Shown here one piece after another: positions 35,684-44,805 of a stretch of 64,000 nucleotides of DNA. The notes under the pieces were generated by a model that saw nothing but the letters and a program-made list of their open reading frames with translations, had not been told where the DNA came from and did not search any database. A program made the translations under genes and the position numbers. The DNA comes from Micrococcales bacterium (lineage in GTDB: Bacteria > Actinomycetota > Actinomycetes > S36-B12 > UBA10799), in assembly GCA_016703125.1 (NCBI GenBank), contig JADJCR010000010.1:7187-71186 (forward strand). The letters are read 5' to 3'. Position 1 is the stretch's first letter, and every line of letters starts with the position of its first letter.

Positions 35684-37544
35684 GGCGCTCAGGCTGAACT
35701 GCTCGTAGTGCCGCGCGTAGAGGCCACCGCGGGCCAGCAACTCCTCGTGCCGGCCGCGCTCGGCGATCCGCCCGCTCTCCACGACGAGGATCAGGTCGGC
35801 ATCGCGCACGGTGGACAGCCGGTGAGCGATCACCAGCGATGTGCGCCCTTCCAGCGCCGCCGATAGTGCACGCTGCACAGCCCGCTCATTCTCGCTGTCC
35901 AAGTGGGCGGTGGCTTCGTCCAGGACGACCACGCCAGGCCGCTTGAGCAGCAGACGCGCGATGGCCAGCCGCTGCTTCTCACCACCGGAGAGCCGATACC
36001 CGCGGTCCCCCACGACGGTGTTCAGACCGTCGGGGAGGCTGCGCAGCAGGTCGGCGATCTGGGCGTCCTCGCACGCCGCCCACATCTGCGCCTCTGTGGC
36101 CTCCGGGGCCGCATAGCGCAGGTTCGCCTCGATCGTGTCGTGGAACATGTGGGCGTCTTGTGTCACGTAGCCGACCGTGTCGCGCAGCGACTCCAGCGTG
36201 ATGTCGCGGACGTCCACCCCGTCGAGCATGACCGCCCCGCTGTCCACGTCGTACAGTCGGGCGACGAGTTGCGTGATCGTCGTCTTACCGGCGCCGCTGG
36301 GTCCCACCAGGGCCACCAGGCCACCCGCCGGGATCTCGAAGTCGACCCCGTGCAGGATCTCGTCGCTGGTGCGCGCCTCCTCCTACGGCCACCGACTCCA
36401 GGGACGCCAACGACACCTCGCTCGGGGAGGGGTAGTGGAAGTGCACGTCCTGGAAACGCACGCTCACAGGGCGCCGCGGCAGACTGGTCGCATCGGGGCG
36501 CTGCGTGATCAGAGGCGGCAGGTCGAGGACCTCGAAGACGCGCTCGAAACTCACCAGGGCCGTCATGATGTCGACCCGCACGTTGCTCAGCGCCGTCAAG
36601 GGGCCGTACAGCTGCGCCAGTAGCCCGGTGAGAGCCAGCAGCGTGCCCAGGGTCAGCGCGCCCTGGATCACGAGGTTGCCGCCCAGGCCGTACACCAGCG
36701 CGGTCGCCAGGGCAGCCACGAGGGTCAGCGCGGTGAAGAAGTACCGGTTGGCCATGGCGATCTGCACACCGATGTCGCGCACCCGGGCCGCCCGCCCGGC
36801 GAAGGCCTCGTCCTCGTCAGCGGGCCGGCCGAAGAGCTTGGCCAGCAGTGCCCCGCCGATGTTGAACCGCTCGGTCATCTGAGTGCTCATGTCCGAGTTC
36901 ATCTGCATCTGCTGGCGGGTCAACCCGGCCAGGCGCCGTCCCATCCACTTGGCGGGCAGGATGAACAGCGGGACCAGCACCAGCGATGCCAGCGTGATCT
37001 GCCACGACAGCGCGAACATGGTCACCAGGACGATCACCAGGCTGATGAGATTGCCCAGCACACCGGACAGCGTCGAGGTGAACGCCTGCTGGGCGCCGAT
37101 GACGTCGCTGTTGAGACGGGACACCAGGGCGCCGGTCTGTGTCCGCATGAAGAAGGCGATGGGCTGGCGCTGCACATGACCGAACACCTCAGTGCGCAGG
37201 TCGTAGATGAGCCCCTCACCGATCCGGGCGGATTGCCAGCGGCTGACCAGCCCGACCAGCGCGTCGACCACTGCGAGCAGCGCCACGAACAGGGCCGACA
37301 CCGTCACCACGGCCGCGTCGCCCGGCGTGATTCCGTCGTCGACGATGCGCCGGAACAACAGGGGCTGCGCGATCACCAGCAGGGAGTCCACCACCAGCAG
37401 TACGAGGAACCCGGCGATGAGCCCGCGGTAGTTGCCCGCATACCCGAAGATGCGGCGCACGGTCCCCGGTGCGAGTTTGTGCTCGGTCACGCTGTCGTCG
37501 CGCGAGAAGGAGCGCATCGCCATGTGCGTGCGCATCATCGACAT
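35678..37544 (-). CDS. ABC exporter half-transporter (MsbA/multidrug type), frameshifted
   Basis: The protein is about 621 aa once repaired, with a membrane domain first (six helices, about residues 30-320) and an ATPase domain after. Walker A is GPSGAGKTT, signature LSGGEKQR, Walker B VVVLDEATAHLDS and switch His IAHRLST. The frame is lost near 36377-36385; deleting one base restores EEARTSDEILHGVDFEI, the usual run into the first ATPase strand. A typical type IV exporter acting as a homodimer; a drug or lipid substrate is possible. Start chosen at 37544; several in-frame ATGs follow. Confidence 0.85.
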
Positions 37545-37622
37545 GTCGTCCCCATCTCAGGGACGCGCGTCAGCGCCCCGCTGCATCAACCACAGCGGTG
37601 CGCCGATGATTCCCGGTGCTGG

Positions 37623-37832
37623 CTACTTCTTCGCGCGGGTCGGTCCGCCGCGGCCCCGCAGCGTGGTCTCGGACTCCACCAGGAGCCGGTGGATGAACCC
37701 GTACGACCGTCCGGTCTCAGCCGCGATGTCGCGGATGCTCTCACCCCCGGTGTATCGGCCCTTCACCTTGACGGCGAGGTCCTCACGTTCGGCGCCGGTG
37801 ATGCGGCGGCCCTTGTTCACGGCGGTCATCAT
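37623..37832 (-). CDS. small helix-turn-helix protein
   Basis: The 69-aa basic protein contains an HTH at about 28-52 (SIRDIAAETGRSYGFIHRLL) with a resolvase-like recognition helix, followed by a Gly/Arg tail (RGRGGPTRAKK). I recall similar small HTH proteins in Streptomyces and relatives, where their role is undefined. A GGAAGG sequence stands upstream of the double ATG. It lies 78 bp before the ABC exporter gene on the same strand, so it might regulate that gene or be co-transcribed. Confidence 0.75.
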   Translation of the reverse strand: MMTAVNKGRRITGAEREDLAVKVKGRYTGGESIRDIAAETGRSYGFIHRLLVESETTLRGRGGPTRAKK

Positions 37833-37906
37833 GCGGATCGCATTCCTTCCTGTCGTGGACTCCCCCCGGAGTACCTGGATATAACCTACGCGTCGTATCG
37901 ACTCGG

Positions 37907-39508
37907 TTATGCCAGGGACACCAGTTCGAGGTAGCCCTCACTCCATAAGTCTTCTTCCCCGTCTGGGAGCAGCAATACCCGCTCCGGGGACAACGCCTGC
38001 ACCGCGCCGGGGTCGTGGGTGACCAGTACCACCGCCCCCCGGTAGTCCCGCAGCGCCCCGAGGATCTCCGCGCGGGAGGCCGGATCCAGGTTGTTGGTCG
38101 GCTCGTCGAGCAGCAGCACGTTGGCACCCGATACGACCAGGCACGCCAGGGCCAGCCTCGTCTTCTCCCCGCCGCTGAGGGTGCCTGCGGACTGGAACAC
38201 GGTGTCCCCGCTGAACAGGAAGCGTCCGAGGACGGACCGCGCGTCGCTGTCGCTGACATCCGGGGCCTGCCCGAGCAGGTTCTCCAGCACGCTGCGCCGC
38301 GGGTCCAACGTCTCGTGCTCCTGTGCGTAGTACCCCAGGACCAGTCCGTGGCCGGGGTCGATCTCACCGGTCTCGGACGGCAACTCACCGGCCAGGATCC
38401 GCAACAAGGTCGTCTTGCCCGCGCCGTTGAGTCCCAGGACCACGACGCGCGACCCCCGGTCGATCGCCAGATCCACATCCACGAACACCTCTTGCGAGCC
38501 ATAACTCTTCGACAGCCCGGCGGCCTGCAGCGGGACCCGGCCGCAGGGTTTGGGGTCGGGGAAGCGCAGCGCGGCGGTTCGCTCCCCGCGATGAGCGGGC
38601 TCGAGCGCGGCCTCCAAGGCGTCGGCCCGCCGCAGCATCGTCTGCGCCTGCCGGGCCTTCGTGGCCTTCGCACGCATCCGCTCGGCCTGGCTGCGCAGGG
38701 CCTCTGCCTGCTTGCTGGCGTTGGCCTGCTCCCGGCGGCGCCGGCGGGTGTCCACCTCGATCTGCTGCTGGTATGCGTCCCAGCCGAGGTTGTAGACGTC
38801 CAGTGTGCAGCGCACCGCATCGAGGTGCGCAACCTTGTTGACGACCTCGCGCAGCAGTTCCACGTCGTGCGAGATCACGATGAGGCCATGCGCGTAGCTC
38901 CGCAGGAACCCCCGCAACCAGGCGATGGAATCCGCGTCCAGGTGGTTCGTGGGCTCGTCGAGCAGCAGGACGTCCCCCGATCCGCCGAACAGGATCCGCG
39001 CCAGTTCGACGCGCCGCCGCTGCCCGCCGGACAGCGTTCGCAGCGGCCGCGCCAAGTGCTCGGCGGCCAGGCCCAGGCCATCGGCGACGGCCAGAGCTTC
39101 CGACTCTGCGGCGTACCCGCCCTGAGCCAGGAACTCCGCCTCCGCACTGGTGTACCGGCGCATCGCCTCCTCGCGCAGGGCCGGGTCCTCCATGCGTGCC
39201 GCCTGCTTCTGCATGCGGGTCACGGCGGCATCCAGCCCACGAGCGCTCATGATGCGCGCCAGTGCACTCTGCTGGCCGTCGGCGGACGCCGGGTCCTGCG
39301 GCAGGTACCCGACCTCGCCACGAGTGACCAGCCCGGCCGCCGGTTGCGCCAGTCCGGCCAGCACCTTCATGAGGGTCGTCTTGCCCGCGCCGTTGCGCCC
39401 GATCAGCCCGATCCGGTCGCCGCCACCCACACGCAGATCCACGTCGGACATCAGCAAACGCGCGCCCGCGCGAAGCTCGAGGCCGGTTGCTTGGATCACA
39501 GCGTCCAC
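37907..39508 (-). CDS. ABC-F family ATPase
   Basis: The product is 533 aa from the GTG at 39508. Two ABC domains without membrane helices define the ABC-F class: Walker A GRNGAGKTT and signature LSGGQRRR with LLLDEPTNHLD in the first, and LNGAGKTT, LSGGEKTR and LLLDEPTNNLD in the second. A charged linker rich in Arg, Lys and Gln (about 245-300) joins them; it inserts at the ribosomal E site in known members. Roles include translation rescue and ribosome-target antibiotic protection; the subgroup cannot be set here. Confidence 0.93.
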   Translation of the reverse strand: MDAVIQATGLELRAGARLLMSDVDLRVGGGDRIGLIGRNGAGKTTLMKVLAGLAQPAAGLVTRGEVGYLPQDPASADGQQSALARIMSARGLDAAVTRMQKQAARMEDPALREEAMRRYTSAEAEFLAQGGYAAESEALAVADGLGLAAEHLARPLRTLSGGQRRRVELARILFGGSGDVLLLDEPTNHLDADSIAWLRGFLRSYAHGLIVISHDVELLREVVNKVAHLDAVRCTLDVYNLGWDAYQQQIEVDTRRRRREQANASKQAEALRSQAERMRAKATKARQAQTMLRRADALEAALEPAHRGERTAALRFPDPKPCGRVPLQAAGLSKSYGSQEVFVDVDLAIDRGSRVVVLGLNGAGKTTLLRILAGELPSETGEIDPGHGLVLGYYAQEHETLDPRRSVLENLLGQAPDVSDSDARSVLGRFLFSGDTVFQSAGTLSGGEKTRLALACLVVSGANVLLLDEPTNNLDPASRAEILGALRDYRGAVVLVTHDPGAVQALSPERVLLLPDGEEDLWSEGYLELVSLA

Positions 39509-40601
39509 TCTGGCACCTGCTCGAGCCCATGACACACGGCGGTCGCGCCCAGGCACGCAGCGGGACGAAACCCGCCGAGGATGCTGCGGACAGGTCTTGC
39601 AGGGCCCGCATCGGACCACAGCTGGCCGGAGCGATCAGTGGGATCCTCCCACCGTCGACTTCAGTGGACGGTCTCGACCTGCAGGACCGTCAGCCTCGCC
39701 TGATTGACCGACGCTGTCTTGCCGGTGCTGTCCGTGGGGTTCACCGCACAGCGGGGGTGTCACCGAGTGACCGTGAGCACCAGAGCCGGCTGCCGACCAA
39801 GTCGTTGGGAAGTGAGACGAGCGAACGGTTGAGTCCCCGACCCGGTGGAGGGACGTCTGGGACCGTGAGGCCGGTGAACCACCCTGGGCGGAAGCTGGGG
39901 GGCGCGGTGGGGGTGGGGGGGCGACGGACGGCCCCGCCGGCCGGGCCCCCTGCGCCCGGCCGACCGCCCGCCCGGGGCGGCGCGCCGCCGCGGCAGGGGG
40001 GGCGGCCCCCGTCAGCACCACACTCGCGCTCCGCGGGGTTTCAGGGAGGGTCGTGGTCCAAGAGCGGTTCGGCTCTTGAATGCATGGATCGCGGCGTCAG
40101 GACGGGCGAACCTCACCACCGCCACAGAGGGCGGCGGGCTCGCGCCTCTGCACCCACGAGACGACCGGGCCGGTGACTGCTCGGCCAACGCCTGGAGTAT
40201 CCCCGGCCTATGTCCACAACTTGGGCGACGTCGCGAAACTCTCGCGAGCCGGCGCGGGCGGCGCGTCCGGACCTGCGCGAAGTCGTGCGTGTAGGGGTCG
40301 CGGCCGCCAGCAGCCGGCAGTGCCGGGTCACCACGTCGAGGGAGTCCCCAGCGGAATCGCGCGGAGGGCCGGGAACGTGCACGCGGCCCACGCAGGCCAC
40401 TGTCGCGTCGATACGCCATTGTGTGGTGCCATCGACCGACGTGCTGAGGATGTCGAGCACGACCGGGAGATCGACGGACACGCCCGCCTCGGAGGTCCAT
40501 GGCACCCGAGGACCCGGCCCGGCACGCAGCCGCGACGATATGCCGGTAGGTCGGCTCGACACGCAGCCAACCTACCGGCGGGCGGCCAGCGTGGCGGCAC
40601 C
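39509..40601. other. 1.1-kb region without a supportable gene
   Basis: No protein with a recognisable motif is found on either strand. The centre (about 39890-40015) is almost pure G+C with runs such as G7 and alternating GC blocks. A small hairpin (GTGGGA-TCC-TCCCAC) lies at 39638-39652, and a second (AAGAGC/GCTCTT) near 40060-40078. One minus-strand frame (40113-40562, 149 codons) has ordinary composition in its first half only and no motif. It lies between the ABC-F gene and the last suf gene, which is transcribed toward it. I saw no tRNA-like GTTC loop or known RNA core. Confidence 0.6.
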
Positions 40602-40913
40602 TCAGACGTTGAACCCCAGCGCCCGCAGCATTTCGCGGCCCTCGTCGGTGATCTTGTCCGGACCCCACGGCGGCATCCACACCCAGTTGATCCGGAAGTC
40701 CCGGACGACATCGGACAACGCCACCCGGGTCTGGTCCTCGATCTCGTCGGTCAGCGGGCAGGCCGCCGAGGTCAGCGTCATGTCGATCGTGGCCACCTCG
40801 TCGTCATCGACGTGTACCCCGTAGACCAGTCCGAGGTCGACGACGTTGATCCCGAGTTCGGGGTCGACCACATCGCGCATGCGTTCGGTGAGTTCTTCTT
40901 CGGTGACGCTCAT
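40602..40913 (-). CDS. sufT: SufT-like MIP18/DUF59 Fe-S assembly protein
   Basis: The 103-aa protein starts MSVTEEELTERMRDVVDPELG and contains DLGLVYGVHV and MTLTSAACPLTDEI, the DUF59 (MIP18) core with its conserved Cys. SufT-type proteins help Fe-S cluster delivery or maturation of client proteins. It is the last gene of the suf operon; the ATG overlaps the sufU stop as ATGA. Confidence 0.93.
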   Translation of the reverse strand: MSVTEEELTERMRDVVDPELGINVVDLGLVYGVHVDDDEVATIDMTLTSAACPLTDEIEDQTRVALSDVVRDFRINWVWMPPWGPDKITDEGREMLRALGFNV

Positions 40914-41356
40914 GTGATGTCCTTTCCCAGTGCTTGCAGTGCGGCGTCCTTGAACGCCATCCAGCCCAGCAGCGCGCATTTCACGCGTGCCGGGTACGAC
41001 GCGACCCCCGCGAAGGCGATGCCGTCGCCCAGCACGTCCTCATCCGGCTCGACCTTCCCGCGACCCTCGATGAGGTGCACGAACGCCTCGTGCACCGGCC
41101 ATACCTCGGTCAGGGGATGCCCCACGAACTGCTCGTACATCACAGATGTCGAGGCCTGGGAGATGGAACACCCCGTGGCGTCGTAGGAGACATCGGTGAC
41201 GACCCCGTCGGTGAGGTCCACCCGCAGCGTGATCTCATCGCCGCAGGTGGGGTTCACGTGATGCACCTCGGCGTCGAACGGGTCGCGCAGGCCTTTGCCC
41301 CGCGGGCGGCGGTAGTGATCCAGGATGATCTCCTGGTACAGGCTCTCGAGGTTCAT
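40910..41356 (-). CDS. sufU: SufU sulfur-relay/scaffold protein
   Basis: The 148-aa protein has three conserved Cys at about 38 (NPTCGD), 63 (ATGCSIS) and 126 (RVKCALLGW), with the Asp at 40, the zinc-site pattern of SufU. In Gram-positive bacteria it accepts sulfur from SufS. It overlaps sufS by an ATGA junction. An Actinobacteria-type Suf system with SufU rather than SufE is expected. Confidence 0.95.
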   Translation of the reverse strand: MNLESLYQEIILDHYRRPRGKGLRDPFDAEVHHVNPTCGDEITLRVDLTDGVVTDVSYDATGCSISQASTSVMYEQFVGHPLTEVWPVHEAFVHLIEGRGKVEPDEDVLGDGIAFAGVASYPARVKCALLGWMAFKDAALQALGKDIT

Positions 41357-42597
41357 GTGAAGAACTCCAGCGCCCGCCGGGTGGCCGCCACCAGAGCGGC
41401 CACGTCCTCGGCGTCGTTGTAGAGGTAGAACGTCGCCCGGGTCGTCGCGGTCACGCCGAACCGCCGGTGCAGCGGCCATGCGCAGTGGTGGCCGACGCGC
41501 ACAGCAACGCCACTGTCGTCGAGCACCTGTCCGAGGTCGTGGGAGTGGATCCCCTCGGCCACGAACGAGACCGCCGCCCCGCGGTCGACCAGGTCGGTGG
41601 GCCCGATGATGCGGATGCCCGGCAACTCCATGAGCCCCTCGAGGGCCAGGCCTGTCAGATGCACCTCGTGGTCGTGGATCGCCTCCAGTCCGATGGCATC
41701 CAGATAGTCCACGGCGGCGCCGAGTCCCACGGCCTGCGCGATGTTCGGCACCCCGGCCTCGAACCGCTGCGGCGGTGCGGCGAATGTGGAGTGGTCCATG
41801 AAGACCTGCTCGATCATCGAGCCGCCGGTGAGCATCGGGGGCATGTTCGCGAGCAGGTCCGCGCGACCCCACAGGCACCCCACACCGGTGGGTCCGAGCA
41901 TCTTGTGACCGCTGAACGCCACGAAATCGGCGCCGAGGGCGTGTACGTCCACCGGCATGTGGGGCACGGACTGGCAGGCATCCACGACGACGACGGCACC
42001 GACGGCGTGGGCCAGCCGCGCGACTTCGGCAACCGGGTTGATCGTCCCCAGGACGTTGGACTGGTGGGCCAGCGCCACCACTTTGGTGCGGTCGGTGATC
42101 ATCGCCGGATCGATGTCGAGCCGGCCCTCGTCTGTCACCCCGAACCAGCGCAGGGTCGCACCGGTCCGGGCGGCGACCTGCTGCCAGGGCACCAGGTTCG
42201 CGTGGTGCTCCATCTCGGTGATCAGGATCTCGTCGCCGGGGGCGAGCACGAACGGCGCGGGGCCCCCCGCCAGGGTGGCGTTGGTGAAGCCGTAGGCAAC
42301 GAGGTTCAGCGCCTCTGTGGCATTGCGGGTGAACACCGTCTCGGAAGGCGCACCACCGACGAAACCCGCGATGCGGGCACGCGCGGCTTCGAAGGCGTCC
42401 GTGGCCTCCTCGGCCAACTGGTGGGCCCCGCGGTGGACGGCGGCATTGTGCTGCTCGTAGAACTCCCGCTCGGCGTCGAGCACGGCGCGCGGTTTCTGGG
42501 AGGTCGCTCCAGAGTCCAGGTAGACCAGTCGGCGGCCGCCGCGCACGCTGCGCTCAAGGATCGGGAAATCCTTGCGCAGGGTGGCAGCGTCGATCAT
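41353..42597 (-). CDS. sufS: SufS cysteine desulfurase
   Basis: This 414-aa PLP enzyme removes sulfur from cysteine for Fe-S cluster assembly. PLP Lys232 lies in SGHKMLGPTG, the catalytic Cys372 in GHHCAWPLH, and the cofactor-contacting His in EMEHHANLVPW. Group II (SufS-like) by its short Cys loop. Its ATG overlaps the sufC stop, so it is translated with sufC. Confidence 0.97.
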   Translation of the reverse strand: MIDAATLRKDFPILERSVRGGRRLVYLDSGATSQKPRAVLDAEREFYEQHNAAVHRGAHQLAEEATDAFEAARARIAGFVGGAPSETVFTRNATEALNLVAYGFTNATLAGGPAPFVLAPGDEILITEMEHHANLVPWQQVAARTGATLRWFGVTDEGRLDIDPAMITDRTKVVALAHQSNVLGTINPVAEVARLAHAVGAVVVVDACQSVPHMPVDVHALGADFVAFSGHKMLGPTGVGCLWGRADLLANMPPMLTGGSMIEQVFMDHSTFAAPPQRFEAGVPNIAQAVGLGAAVDYLDAIGLEAIHDHEVHLTGLALEGLMELPGIRIIGPTDLVDRGAAVSFVAEGIHSHDLGQVLDDSGVAVRVGHHCAWPLHRRFGVTATTRATFYLYNDAEDVAALVAATRRALEFFT

Positions 42598-43358
42598 CCG
42601 GCCACACCCGCCCCGGTGAACTGCTCGTAGCCCTCGGCCTCGATCCGGTCGGCCAGGTCCGGGCCGCCCTCGGCGACGATGCGGCCCTGCCACATGACGT
42701 GGACGAACTCCACCGGGATCTGGCGCAGCAGCCGGCTGGTGTGGGTGATCAGGACCACCCCGATCTGCCCGTCGGCACGCACCCGGTTGACACCCTCCGA
42801 CACGATCTTGAGGGCATCTACGTCCAAGCCGGAGTCGGTCTCGTCCAGGACGGCGAACTTCGGCCGGAGCAGTTCCAGCTGCAATATCTCGTGGCGCTTG
42901 CGCTCACCACCGGAGAAGCCCTCGTTGACGCTGCGCTCGGCGAACGAGGAGTCCACGCCCAGATCGGCCATGGCTGCGCGCATCTCCTTGAGCCAGGTGC
43001 GCAGCGCCGGCGCCTCGCCGCGCACCGCAGTCACCGCGGTGCGCAGGAAGTTGGACACCGACACCCCGGGCACCTCAACGGGGTACTGCATGGCCAGGAA
43101 CAGACCGGCCCGGGCGCGCTCGTCGACACTCATGTCCAGCAGGTCCGCCCCGTCCATCGTCACCGCACCACCGGTGATGGTGTAGGCAGGGTGGCCGGCC
43201 AGGGCGTAGGCCAGCGTGGACTTCCCGGAGCCGTTCGGCCCCATGATGGCGTGGGTCTGACCACTGCGGACGGTCAGGTCGACGCCACGCAGGATCTCCT
43301 TGTTCCCGCCGTCGGCCTCCACCTCCACATGCAGGTCGCGGATCGTCAACTCGGTCAT
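42594..43358 (-). CDS. sufC: SufC ATPase of the SufBCD scaffold
   Basis: The 254-aa ABC-type ATPase has Walker A GPNGSGKST, a signature reading FSGGERKR, Walker B FAVLDETDSGLDVDAL and the switch His ITHTSRLL. The TDSGLD variant in the D-loop is the SufC hallmark. It drives conformational change of the SufB-SufD scaffold. It overlaps the Rieske gene stop by 4 nt. Confidence 0.97.
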   Translation of the reverse strand: MTELTIRDLHVEVEADGGNKEILRGVDLTVRSGQTHAIMGPNGSGKSTLAYALAGHPAYTITGGAVTMDGADLLDMSVDERARAGLFLAMQYPVEVPGVSVSNFLRTAVTAVRGEAPALRTWLKEMRAAMADLGVDSSFAERSVNEGFSGGERKRHEILQLELLRPKFAVLDETDSGLDVDALKIVSEGVNRVRADGQIGVVLITHTSRLLRQIPVEFVHVMWQGRIVAEGGPDLADRIEAEGYEQFTGAGVAG

Positions 43359-43684
43359 CGTGCCTCCTCGGGGATCGCGACGAGCACAACCGCTTCGTCG
43401 CCTTGGCCTTCGATCTGAACTGGGAATGTCGCAATGGGTTCGTACGCGGGTGGCCCGGAGGGATCGCCGGTGCGCAGGTCGAAGCGCGAGCCGTGCAGCC
43501 AACACTCGATCTGGCAGCCCGAGACCTCACCCTCGGACAGCGAGACTTCAGCGTGCGAGCAGACGTCGTCGACCGCGAAGACCTCATCACCGACCCGGAC
43601 GAGGGCCACGGCCACGCCGTCGATCACCACGCGGCGGGGCTGCCCGGGCCGCAAGTCGGCCAGGCGAAGGGAGAATCCGGTCAT
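43355..43684 (-). CDS. Rieske [2Fe-2S] protein in suf operon
   Basis: The 109-aa soluble Rieske domain has ligands in CSH (Cys42, His44) and CWLH (Cys61, His64), as in dioxygenase-type ferredoxins. It sits between sufD and sufC, an arrangement I know from other actinobacterial suf operons. It probably carries electrons for cluster assembly or acts as a client; its exact role is not established. Confidence 0.93.
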   Translation of the reverse strand: MTGFSLRLADLRPGQPRRVVIDGVAVALVRVGDEVFAVDDVCSHAEVSLSEGEVSGCQIECWLHGSRFDLRTGDPSGPPAYEPIATFPVQIEGQGDEAVVLVAIPEEAR

Positions 43685-44805
43685 CAGCCCACCTCGGCGC
43701 GAAAACCGAGCTCGACCTCGACCGCGCGCATCAGTTCACTGCGGACCATGGGTACGTCGATACCGTCGAGCACGTCGGCGAAGAAACCCAGGACGACGAG
43801 GCGGCGGGCCTCCTGCTCGGTCAGACCCCGGGAGCGCAGGTAGAAGACCTGCTCCTCGTCGAACCGGCCGGTGGCGCTGGCGTGGCCGGCGCCCACCACA
43901 TCGCCGGTCAGGATCTCCAGGTTCGGCACCGAATCCGCCCGCGGACCATCGTCGAGCAGCAGGTTGCGGTTGACCTCGTAGGTCTGCGTGCCGACCGCGG
44001 CCGGCTGGATGAGCACGTCGCCCACCCACACGCTGCGGGCGCCAGCACCCTGCAACGCGCCCTTGAACACGACGTTGCTGCGACAGTGCGGCTGGTCGTG
44101 GTCCACGAAGGACCGGTGCTCGAAGCGCTGACCGGCATCGGCGAAGAACAGCCCGCGCACGTCGGCGTCACCACCCGGGCCGTCATAGTCCACTGTCTGC
44201 ACGAGGCGCACGGCCTCGCCGCCGAGTGTCACGACGATGGAGCGCAGCCGGGCGTCACGGCCGAGCCGGCTCGCCAGGTGACCGGCATGAACGGCGTCGC
44301 CGTCCCAGCCCTGCACCGAGACCATTTCCAGGCTTGCCCCGTCGCCGATGACCACGGAGACATTGCCGGCGTACTGAGCGGTGCCGCTATGACGCAACAC
44401 GACGGTGGCGCGCGCATCGGCGCCGACCTCGATCAGGGTCCATCCCCAGACGACCGTATCGGGATCCGTGCCGCGCAAGTCGATGACGACCGGCTCGGGA
44501 TGATCGCTGCCCGCCGGGATCTCCAGCAGCATGGCGGATCCGGAGTGCGCGGCCGTCAAGGCCGAGATCCGGTCCACCGGGGCACTGGCAGCGCGCTGCT
44601 GCGCTTCCGCAGGGCTGATCTCACGCAACGCGAGCCCCTCGGGCAGCACGGCGTCCCAGCTCAGATGACCCGCCGATGGGGCATCGTCGAGCAGTGGCTT
44701 GAGCGCCGCCCGCGGGGCGAACCGCCAGGCCTCCTCCCGACCGGTCGGCATGGGGAAGTCCTCGAGGTCGTAGGACCGCAGGTTCGACATGGACACCTCG
44801 CCCAT
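43684..44805 (-). CDS. sufD: SufD scaffold subunit
   Basis: The 373-aa SufD protein has a right-handed beta-helix with the C-terminal NLEILTGDVVGAGHASATG and YLRSRGLTEQEARRLVVLGF, typical of SufB/SufD. The N-terminus has PMPTGREEAWRF, which matches SufD. The ATG at 44805 overlaps the sufB stop (TGATG). An internal ATG at 44790 is also possible. It forms the SufBCD complex, in which SufB carries the main cluster site. Confidence 0.95.
   Translation of the reverse strand: MGEVSMSNLRSYDLEDFPMPTGREEAWRFAPRAALKPLLDDAPSAGHLSWDAVLPEGLALREISPAEAQQRAASAPVDRISALTAAHSGSAMLLEIPAGSDHPEPVVIDLRGTDPDTVVWGWTLIEVGADARATVVLRHSGTAQYAGNVSVVIGDGASLEMVSVQGWDGDAVHAGHLASRLGRDARLRSIVVTLGGEAVRLVQTVDYDGPGGDADVRGLFFADAGQRFEHRSFVDHDQPHCRSNVVFKGALQGAGARSVWVGDVLIQPAAVGTQTYEVNRNLLLDDGPRADSVPNLEILTGDVVGAGHASATGRFDEEQVFYLRSRGLTEQEARRLVVLGFFADVLDGIDVPMVRSELMRAVEVELGFRAEVG

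Noticed and set aside
40060..40078. tRNA-like GGTTCG loop in AAGAGC-GGTTCG-GCTCTT
   Set aside because: Only one stem; no acceptor, D or anticodon arm can be formed around it.
40113..40562. 149-codon minus-strand frame in the gene-free region
   Set aside because: No motif, no convincing ribosome-binding site, and the second half is Arg-rich out-of-frame composition. Kept only as a remark in the region entry.
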